A stretch of 64,000 nt of DNA, taken from Alphaproteobacteria bacterium (GTDB lineage Bacteria; Pseudomonadota; Alphaproteobacteria; Sphingomonadales; Sphingomonadaceae). Shown here one piece after another: positions 63,976 to 64,000 of this stretch. The stretch covers positions 1-64,000 of the forward strand of contig JAGWWF010000003.1 of the NCBI GenBank assembly GCA_018970445.1, written 5' to 3'. The notes beneath the pieces are model-generated. The model ran no database searches, was not told the DNA's origin, and saw only the letters and a program-made list of their open reading frames with translations. Made by a program: the position numbers and the translations under genes. Each line of letters opens with the position of its first letter. Position 1 is the stretch's first letter.

Positions 63976-64000
63976 GAAGCTGCCGGTGGAAAACCACGGC

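Overview
The window is one continuous stretch of GC-rich (roughly two-thirds G+C by eye) bacterial chromosome, densely packed with genes. Several features place it in the Alphaproteobacteria, most likely the order Sphingomonadales. These are a GcrA cell-cycle regulator, a CckA-type hybrid kinase near recA, direct-repeat LexA boxes of the GTTC-N7-GTTC type, and two PEPxxWA-CTERM surface proteins. It looks like core chromosome. I found no rRNA, tRNA, CRISPR array, prophage, transposase or insertion sequence.

Layout. 0-6.4 kb: an NTF2-like protein, an RND efflux adaptor/permease pair, an orphan ABC-2 permease and divergent gcrA. 6.4-10.6 kb: a Baeyer-Villiger-type flavin monooxygenase coupled to a beta-lactamase-fold hydrolase and a VOC protein, preceded by a perfect palindromic operator, then a Phd/VapC toxin-antitoxin pair. 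10.6-21.9 kb: housekeeping and accessory genes (HutG-like, ispE, TPR protein, ETF-QO, a degenerate UDG-like protein, lytic transglycosylase, moaB, exoribonuclease, DUF3224, PA0069-family radical SAM). 22-23.7 kb: two tandem PEP-CTERM paralogs, one broken by a single-base frameshift. 23.9-33.2 kb: acyl-CoA ligase, a small ORF behind two LexA boxes, pssA/psd, LOG protein, icd and two tandem DUF885 peptidases. 33.4-42 kb: CPA2 antiporter, methyltransferases, hydrolase, alaS, acetyltransferase and an unknown secreted protein. 42-53 kb: recA, then the dapA-smpB-Moco oxidoreductase-CckA-like operon, a second soluble lytic transglycosylase, PPK2, aspS and rnd. 53-64 kb: a BNR-repeat protein, a PHA synthase/depolymerase pair of the Pseudomonas medium-chain type, a glycosyltransferase, ilvE, a MarR regulator, proC, YbjN, UbiK and TspO.

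The strongest finding beyond routine annotation is a local LexA (SOS) regulon. recA carries one GTTC-N7-GTTC box. A 67-codon ORF with a hydrophobic N-terminus carries two tandem boxes inside its promoter. The DUF3224/radical-SAM pair carries one just before its start codon. The 67-codon ORF is a candidate undescribed SOS-induced small membrane protein, possibly comparable to the small SOS division inhibitors of Caulobacter. Other points of note are the frameshifted PEP-CTERM paralog whose promoter element is shared with its intact sister, a palindrome array in front of a 92-residue secreted protein, a CckA-like kinase with no membrane anchor, and the class II-like PhaC/PhaZ pair.

All calls come from reading the translations and DNA by eye. 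Homology statements rest on remembered family motifs, not on searches.
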